Below are positions 59,801 through 64,000 of a stretch of DNA of 64,000 nt, one piece after another. Position 1 is the stretch's first letter; the number at the start of each line of letters is the position of its first letter. A program made the position numbers and the translations under genes. The stretch is from Streptomyces sp. HNM0574. GTDB lineage: Bacteria; Actinomycetota; Actinomycetes; Streptomycetales; Streptomycetaceae. Location of the stretch: assembly GCF_012726235.1 (NCBI RefSeq), contig NZ_JAASAH010000008.1, forward strand, positions 124,001-188,000. The letters are read 5' to 3'. Below the pieces are notes generated by a model. The model saw only the letters and a list, made by a program, of their open reading frames with translations, did not search any database and was not told the DNA's origin.

Positions 59801-62800
59801 TGCGTGCCGTCCCGGCCCTGCACGTCCCGCAGGCCCAGTCCGGGCACCAGTTCGCGCAGCGCGTCCTCGTCGATCGGGTAGTTCTCGAAGACGACGACGG
59901 TGTCGAAGAGTTCGGCGTGTCCGGTGACCGATTTCAGCAGGCTCAGGTCGGCGTGCTGGTGGTCCAGCATGGCCAGCTGCTGCGCCCGCAGCTCGGCGAG
60001 GCACTCGGCGACGGGGCGCCGCGGGTCGAGACGGACCCGCACCGGGACGGTGTTGATCAGCAGGCCCACGATGTCCTCGGCGCCCGGCAGTTCGGCCGGA
60101 CGGCCCGAGACCGTCGCACCGAACACCACGTCGTCCCGGCCGGTCAGCGCGCCCAGCAGGACGGCCCAGGCCAGCTGGACGACGACATTGGAGGTCAGCC
60201 CGTGCTGCCGCGCGAGCGCGTCGATCCGGGCGCTGGTGGCCGCGTCCAGCTCGCTGTCGGCGGTGCGGCGGGGCGCGGCGGAACCGCGCCGTCCGGCGGT
60301 GCCGACCAGGGTCGGCCCGTCGACGGAGGACAGCAGCGCGCGCCAGGCGTCCTCGTCCGCACGGGAGTCGCGGGCCGCGAGCCAGTCCAGGAAGTCGCGG
60401 TACGGGGTCGCGGGCGGCAGTTCCCGTCCCGCGTAGAGCGCGAACAGCTCCCTGACCAGGATCGGCATCGACCAGCCGTCCAGCAGGAGATGGTGGGTGG
60501 TCAGCACGAAGGTGTGCCGCGCCTCCCCGTGGTGCTGGAGGGCGGCCCGGACGAGCGGCGGGCGCGCGAGGTCGAACCGCTGCCCGCGGTCGGCGGCGAG
60601 GAAGTGCTCCAGGTCCTCGTGCGCCGGTATCTCCTGCCAGTCCACGGCGAATTCGGCGGGCACCACCTGGACGGGGCGCCCCGTCGGTCCGTGCCGCACG
60701 CCCGCGGACAGCTGGGGGTGGCGCAGCAGCAGCCGGTGCAGGGCGCCGCGGAGCGCGTCCGTGTCGAGCGGCCCGTCCAGCGCGAAGACGAACTGGACGA
60801 GGTACGGGTCGGTGCCGTCGTGGTCGTACAGCGAGTGGAACAGCAGGCCCTGCGCGAGCGGCGGCAGCGGCAGTTCGCCCGTCGCGCGGGCGCGGGCCCG
60901 GCGCACCAGGGCCTCCAGGACGTCGAACCACCGGTCCGCGAGCCGCGGAACCCGGTCCTCGGGGAGCAGTTCGCCCGGCCAGGACCAGTGCGCCACCAGC
61001 CGTGGCCCGTCCGCGCCGTCGGTGATCAGCGCGTCCAGTTCGACGCTGTGCCCCATCGCCAGCCCGCCGCCCGCGCCCGGGCCGAGCCCCTGGGAGCCTT
61101 CCGGCACCGTCCAGTCGCCGTCCTCGCCGCCGACGTCGAACCGGCCCAGATAGTTGAACGCGAACTGCGGTGCGGGCCCGGCGGCGAGCGCCGGAGAGGT
61201 CTGCGGATTGAGATGGCGCAGCAGCCCGTACGTGAGCCCCGCGCGCCCGGAATCCCGCACGCGGGCGCGCACCGCGGCGACCGCGCCGTCCAGCGCCGCC
61301 GGATCGGTGCGGACGTCCGCCCAGGAGCAGCCGGGATCGAGCGCGACGGGGCACAGGCTGGTGAACCAGCCCACCGTGCGGGACAGATCGAGCCCCTCGG
61401 CGAACTCCTCGCGGCCGTGCCCCTCCAGGTCGACGAGGAGCGCGTCCGGGCCCTCCCGCCAGTCGGCGGCGGCCAGCGCGAACGCGGTCAGCAGCAGGTC
61501 GTTCACCGAGGCGCCGAACGCCTCGGTCGCGTCCTCCACCAGCCGCGCGGTGAGCGTGCCGGACAGGGGGACGGTGTGCCGGCGCCGGGTGGCCTCGGTG
61601 TCCGTCGCGCCGTCCAGCGGCCGCGCGGCGAGCGGCGGGTCGGCGGGCAGCTCCCGCAGCCGGCCGAACTCGGCCTGCACGGACGGATGGTGGGCATGCC
61701 GCACCAGCCCCCGCGCCCACTGCGGGAACGGGGTGCCGACCGGCTGGAGGCGCGGGGTGCGCCCGTGCCGCACGGCCTCCCACGCGGTCCGCAGGTCCTC
61801 CTGGAGGATGCGCCAGGACACCCCGTCGACGGCCAGATGGTGCACGGTGAGGGTCAGTTCCCCGGCCTTCTCCGGCCCGTGATCGCGCCAACGGGCGTGC
61901 ACCATCTGCCCGTTCGCCGGGTCGGGACCGTCCTCCGGGCCGTTGAGTGCGACGTCCGCCCGGGGCAGCACTTCGAGCGACCACACGCCGTCCGTCTCGC
62001 GCAGGGCGAGCCGCAGCATGCCGTGGTGGTCGACCAGCGCCTGCACCACAGTGCGCAGCTGCTCCGCGGTGATGCCCGCCGGAGTGCGCAGCGTCAGCGA
62101 CTGCACGAACCCGTCGACGGGACCGCCGCGTTCCCGCAGCCAGTGCATGACCGGCGTCAGCGGCACCGTGGGATCGTCGTCCTCCGCCGCGGCCCACGCC
62201 CCGCCCGGCCGCCCGGCCGAGGGTGCCGGTGCGTCCCCGAGGCCGGCGGCCAGGCCCGAGACGGTGGGGGTCCGGAACACGTCGGAGGTGGCCACGGACA
62301 GCCCGGCCCGCTGCGCCGCGCCTGCCAGCTGGATCGCCTTGATGCTGTCCCCGCCGAGCCGGAAGAAGTCCCCGTCCAGGGGCACTTCGCGCAGGCCCAG
62401 CACCTCGCCGAACAGTCCGGCGAGCCGGCTCTCCACGGAGCCGGCGGGGGCGGCGGGGGCCGCCGTCCCGTCCGCCTCCGGCGCCGGCAGGGCAGCCCGG
62501 TCGAGCTTGCCGTTCCGGGTGAGCGGCAGCCGGTCCACGGCCACCACGGCCGAGGGGACCATGTACGGCGGCAGCCGCCGCGCCACCGCCTCGCGCAGCT
62601 CCCCGGTGCACACGTCCGCGTCGGCGGCCACGTAACTGACCAGTGCGCGCACCCCGGGCCGGTCCTCGCGCAGGACCGTCGCGGACTGCCGTACGCCGGG
62701 CTCGGCCAGCAGCGCGGCGTCGATCTCGCCCGTCTCGATCCGGTAGCCGCGCAGCTTCAGCTGCCCGTCGGAGCGGCCGGCGAACTCCAGCCGCCCCGCG

Positions 62801-64000
62801 CGGTTCCAGCGGGCCAGGTCGCCCGTGCGGTAGACGCGGGCCCCGGGCGGGCCCGTGGGGTCGGGCACGAAGCGTTCGGCCGTCGCGCCCGCGCGCCCCA
62901 GATAGCCGCGCGCGACGCCGACGCCCCCGAGATACACCTCGCCCACCGCACCGGGCGGCACGGGGCGCAGCGCGTCGTCGAGCAGCAGCACCCGCTTGCC
63001 GTCCAGCGGCGTGCCGACCGGGACGACACCCGCGTCCTCCGGAAGGTCCGGGGTGGCGTACCGGGTCGCGAACACCGTGGTCTCGGTGGGCCCGTAGCCG
63101 TTGACGACGGTGAGCCCCGGCAGCGCGGCGCGCACGGCGCGCACCGCGGCGGGGGAGACCACGTCACCGCCCGTCCACACCTGCCGCAGCCCCGCTAGAC
63201 AGCGCGGGTCCTCGGACGCGAGTGCCCCGAACAGCCCCGCGGTGAGCCACACTCCGGTGAGGCCGGTGTCCGCCGTGATCCGGGCCAGCGCGGCCGGGTC
63301 CAGCCGCCCGGGCGGGGCGACGACCACCTCGCCGCCGGTGAGCAGCGGTACCCACACCTCCAGGTTGAACGCGTCGAAGGCGTGCGGCGAGTGCAGCAGC
63401 ACCCGGTCGGCGCCGCCCTCGGTCCACCACCGGTCGGCGGCGAGCCCGGCCAGGTTGCCCTGGGTGAGCGCGACGCCCTTGGGGCGCCCCGTGGAGCCGG
63501 AGGTGAACATCACGCAGGCCAGCCCCTCCGGTGCCACGGAAAGCGGCTCCATGGGCTCAACTCCCGCCGTCCGCACGTCCAGTCGCGGCACCCCGCGCTC
63601 CCGCGCGAGCGCGACCACGCCGTCCTCGGCGGTCTCCCCGTCGGTGACCAGCAGCTCCACACCCGCGTCGGAGAGCACCGCCTCCTGCCGGGCCACCGCG
63701 TCGTCCTGTTGCAGGGGCACATAGGCGGCGCCCGCCTTCAGCACCGCGAGCGCCGCGACGACCAGCTCCGGCGACCGCTCCAGCAGCAGCCCGACCGTCC
63801 GCTCCGGGCCCGCGCCCGCCTCCGCGAGCGCGGCGGCCAGCGCCGAACTGCGCGCGTCCAGTTCGCGGTACGTCAGCCGCTCCCCGGTCGCGGCCGAACG
63901 GACCGCGGGCGCGTCGGGGGCGCGCCGTACCTGCTCGGCGAAGCGGCCGACGGCGGTGCGGGAGGGCGCGGGGGCCTGGCCGTCGCCGGTGCCCAGCGCC
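53869..64000 (-). CDS. Second NRPS (A-PCP-E-C-A-PCP-C-A-PCP-TE), 5' end outside window
   Basis: An open frame of over 3370 residues that runs to the right edge, so more modules may precede it. Approximate extents in transcription order are: A1 63930-62480, PCP1 62450-62240 (LGGDSIKAIQL), E 62175-60900 (VHHLAVDGVSWRI, DLEGHGREEF), C1 60880-59600 (THHLLLDGWS; accepts the epimerised residue), A2 59560-58100, PCP2 58060-57860 (LGGHSLL), C2 57750-56430 (LHHIAADGWS), A3 56370-54930, PCP3 54880-54680 and TE 54640-53872 (GWSFGG, serine near 54396). Hand-aligned codes are A1 DALWWGGVFK (valine-like), A2 DVWSVAMVHK (threonine/serine-like) and A3 DMPQVGCVWK (glycine-like). All cores look intact. The stop overlaps the TTG of the ligase. 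MbtH dependence is likely but only the distant mbtH is present. Confidence 0.9.
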   Translation of the reverse strand, partial: ALGTGDGQAPAPSRTAVGRFAEQVRRAPDAPAVRSAATGERLTYRELDARSSALAAALAEAGAGPERTVGLLLERSPELVVAALAVLKAGAAYVPLQQDDAVARQEAVLSDAGVELLVTDGETAEDGVVALARERGVPRLDVRTAGVEPMEPLSVAPEGLACVMFTSGSTGRPKGVALTQGNLAGLAADRWWTEGGADRVLLHSPHAFDAFNLEVWVPLLTGGEVVVAPPGRLDPAALARITADTGLTGVWLTAGLFGALASEDPRCLAGLRQVWTGGDVVSPAAVRAVRAALPGLTVVNGYGPTETTVFATRYATPDLPEDAGVVPVGTPLDGKRVLLLDDALRPVPPGAVGEVYLGGVGVARGYLGRAGATAERFVPDPTGPPGARVYRTGDLARWNRAGRLEFAGRSDGQLKLRGYRIETGEIDAALLAEPGVRQSATVLREDRPGVRALVSYVAADADVCTGELREAVARRLPPYMVPSAVVAVDRLPLTRNGKLDRAALPAPEADGTAAPAAPAGSVESRLAGLFGEVLGLREVPLDGDFFRLGGDSIKAIQLAGAAQRAGLSVATSDVFRTPTVSGLAAGLGDAPAPSAGRPGGAWAAAEDDDPTVPLTPVMHWLRERGGPVDGFVQSLTLRTPAGITAEQLRTVVQALVDHHGMLRLALRETDGVWSLEVLPRADVALNGPEDGPDPANGQMVHARWRDHGPEKAGELTLTVHHLAVDGVSWRILQEDLRTAWEAVRHGRTPRLQPVGTPFPQWARGLVRHAHHPSVQAEFGRLRELPADPPLAARPLDGATDTEATRRRHTVPLSGTLTARLVEDATEAFGASVNDLLLTAFALAAADWREGPDALLVDLEGHGREEFAEGLDLSRTVGWFTSLCPVALDPGCSWADVRTDPAALDGAVAAVRARVRDSGRAGLTYGLLRHLNPQTSPALAAGPAPQFAFNYLGRFDVGGEDGDWTVPEGSQGLGPGAGGGLAMGHSVELDALITDGADGPRLVAHWSWPGELLPEDRVPRLADRWFDVLEALVRRARARATGELPLPPLAQGLLFHSLYDHDGTDPYLVQFVFALDGPLDTDALRGALHRLLLRHPQLSAGVRHGPTGRPVQVVPAEFAVDWQEIPAHEDLEHFLAADRGQRFDLARPPLVRAALQHHGEARHTFVLTTHHLLLDGWSMPILVRELFALYAGRELPPATPYRDFLDWLAARDSRADEDAWRALLSSVDGPTLVGTAGRRGSAAPRRTADSELDAATSARIDALARQHGLTSNVVVQLAWAVLLGALTGRDDVVFGATVSGRPAELPGAEDIVGLLINTVPVRVRLDPRRPVAECLAELRAQQLAMLDHQHADLSLLKSVTGHAELFDTVVVFENYPIDEDALRELVPGLGLRDVQGRDGTHYPLTLIAVPGHDGLRLRLDHSTELFDGEQADRLLTRLGTLLDRITEHPGAPLGRLGLLLPDESEQAPEPAAQPQRGGLPGLFEAQARRRPTAPAVTCGAVTLSYGELNARANRLARLLVERGAGPERLVALVFGRSADLLVAVLAVLKSGAGYLPLDPAAPEARTRRVLDDADPVLVLSDRPVAGTRPAVLLQDDDPAAHLPAHDLGLAPHPDSTAYVIYTSGSTGEPKGVVVSHHNVERLLAAADARFGFGEEDVHTLFHSYAFDVSVWEMWTALGRGGRLVVVPEDVARSPRELLALLARERVTALSQTPSAFYPLLRAEADDSGEVPASSLPDLRFVVFAGEPLDLSRVRSWTAADRPALVNMYGITETTVHATHTELTDPEETASVVGTALPDLRLRLLDHALRPVPPGCPGEIYVSGPGVTRGYAGRPGLTASRYVADPWGPPGARMYRSGDLARRRADGSLEYLARVDQQVKIRGYRIEPGEIERALETHPGVERAVVLADEDADGGRLLCYAVPHGEPDPVALREYARTLLPAHMVPAFVLLVEEIPLTGNGKLDRRALPRPESALPVSRPPETPPERLLCALYAEVLGVPRVGAEDSFFDLGGHSLLATRLINRLRAETGAELSIRTLFDAPAVADLALRLPEGAGAEPALGEGASATDTEPAGAPRSGLAAVVRPERIPLSPAQRRLWFFSRFAGPNSVYNMAFAVRLSGPLAPGPLRAALGDVLGRHESLRTTVTEIEGEPQQHIRAAREMPFETVTTSETELPARLAEASAHVFDLGGELPVRAVLFETAPERHVLLVLLHHIAADGWSLAPLARDISSAYRARLAGREPDWSDRPGRPAQYADYALWQHGADPGPGLAYWTRQLSGVPETLPLPLDHARPAVSAHRGETLAFTLDAGLHAALNRLARATGTSLFMVTHAAVAVLLSRLGAGTDIPVGTPVAGRHDEALHETVGCFVNTVVLRTDLSGEPTFAELLERVRSTDLDAFAHQEVPFEQVVEAVNPPRSLAAHPLFQVMLAFQEAPPAGEFDLPGLHAEPVTTHGGASRMDLLWSLRPHLDAQGAEAGIEGELEYDTELFAPASARLLPARLEGLLRAVVADPSLPVAGLPVLVAGEQEQLTRRWNATARELPPGPGPRGTVGELFAAQARRVPGAPAVRHGETVVTFGELAARVESLAALLRQHGAGPGTLIALELPRDARLPTALLAVQSLGAASLPVDPALPPRRAASLLADARPLLVLRAAEAEGDCGFAVSPGAEQPAQVPEDTAYVTYTSGSTGRPKGVIVPHGALLNLVLALRERLGAGEEDRVLAAAPASFDMSQPEVYLPLVTGAAMVLADRNALRDPEELSALLDRHRVTVMQATPSLWQSLVARRPERLKELRAVIGGEAVPADLAGQLSGLTASLLACYGPTETTVWSACRPVRTTAPAAGATVPLGRPMWNTRAYVLDARLRPVPPGVPGELYLAGTGVATGYLHRPGLTAQRFVADPFGPAGERMYRTGDLASWTADGELRFHGRTDDQVKIRGHRVEPGEIEAVLAGHEDVTAAAVAVHDRTPDDRRLVGYVVPAGADLHAVGAHAAAHLPDYMLPARLVGLDEMPLSSHGKLLRDRLPEPDWAPAAAPEPPENLHEHLMCALFADVLGLPRVGPADHFFELGGHSLLAARLTGRIRAELGREPTIRNVFEAPTPAALLRLLDAEPSGRTAGPAHLVPFRTEGTAAPVFCVHSLSGISWPYSGLLRHIDREHPVYGIQAEGPGGVAELPGSVEEMAERYLAELRTVRPHGPYHLVGWSFGGLVAHALAVRLRELGEPAGTLFLLDTAVGAATDPDESLDERVHRLLLTSAGLDDAQCAAEGHDLGDFGTVSALLRREGSVFARFTEDDVRRVVAVSRHNARLARTHRPVPYPGETGYAEAAGERPVPQHELWRPYAAGGLTVGHVGAVHHRMLHPQHVHEAGALLRDLLRRHP

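Noticed and set aside
53662..63198. A 3178-codon plus-strand frame across the second NRPS
   Set aside because: It is antisense to well-conserved NRPS domains and reads as Arg/Gly/Val/Gln-rich noise. Such frames arise because GC-rich DNA lacks stops on the opposite strand.

Overview
The window looks like chromosomal DNA of a Streptomyces-type actinomycete. It is very GC-rich throughout, uses GTG and TTG starts behind AGGAGG-like ribosome sites, has TTGA/GTGA/ATGA start-stop overlaps, and carries the rare leucine codon TTA in frame only (by my manual scan) in two regulator genes. I see no rRNA, complete tRNA, CRISPR array, insertion sequence or integrase.

Layout. (1) 1-2.5 kb: a terminator hairpin and a Tat-exported penicillin-acylase-family hydrolase. 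(2) 2.8-7.9 kb: a tightly packed four-gene unit made of an XRE-TPR regulator with a TTA codon, a TIR-domain protein, a P-loop NTPase interrupted by a one-base frameshift, and a two-helix membrane protein. It resembles an NTP-dependent conflict or immunity locus. (3) 8.0-12.4 kb: a SnoaL-like protein, a DUF4015 hydrolase, a NodB-type deacetylase lipoprotein and an orphan RutA-like flavin monooxygenase. (4) 12.5-36.0 kb: biosynthetic cluster A. It holds mbtH, a stand-alone carrier protein, a 4577-residue NRPS (C-A-PCP / C-deltaA-PCP / C-A-PCP-E / C-A-PCP-TE), a KASIII-like enzyme, a fully reducing type I PKS and a convergent LuxR-type regulator with a degenerate receiver and a TTA codon. (5) 36.3-36.45 kb: the 3' half of a tRNA-Pro(CGG) followed by a strong hairpin, probably an attachment-site scar. 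(6) 36.5-49.3 kb: an island with a six-gene operon (SDR, acyl-CoA ligase, DUF3556 membrane protein, FAD oxidoreductase, two DUF1254 proteins), a PucR regulator, a second SDR, a BASS-family transporter and the 3' remnant of a helicase gene. Two SDR promoters share a spaced motif. (7) 49.3-64 kb, minus strand: a sulfite-oxidase-family molybdoenzyme, a YjbQ protein, a cupin-like protein, an adenylating ligase with an extra C-terminal domain, and a second NRPS (A-PCP-E-C-A-PCP-C-A-PCP-TE) that runs off the right edge.

How the parts may work together. In cluster A the stand-alone PCP and the NRPS N-terminus together rebuild an E-to-C linker that exists uncut inside the same NRPS, so the PCP probably feeds the first condensation domain. 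The PKS, which has no thioesterase, plausibly makes a reduced methyl-branched acyl chain, and the KASIII-like enzyme may transfer it; the product would be a lipopeptide. Module 2 has lost most of its adenylation domain. Both TTA-bearing regulators suggest developmental (bldA) control. The second NRPS is translationally coupled to the ligase and then to the cupin-like gene, which marks a separate or cooperating cluster. All A-domain specificity codes were aligned by hand and are provisional.
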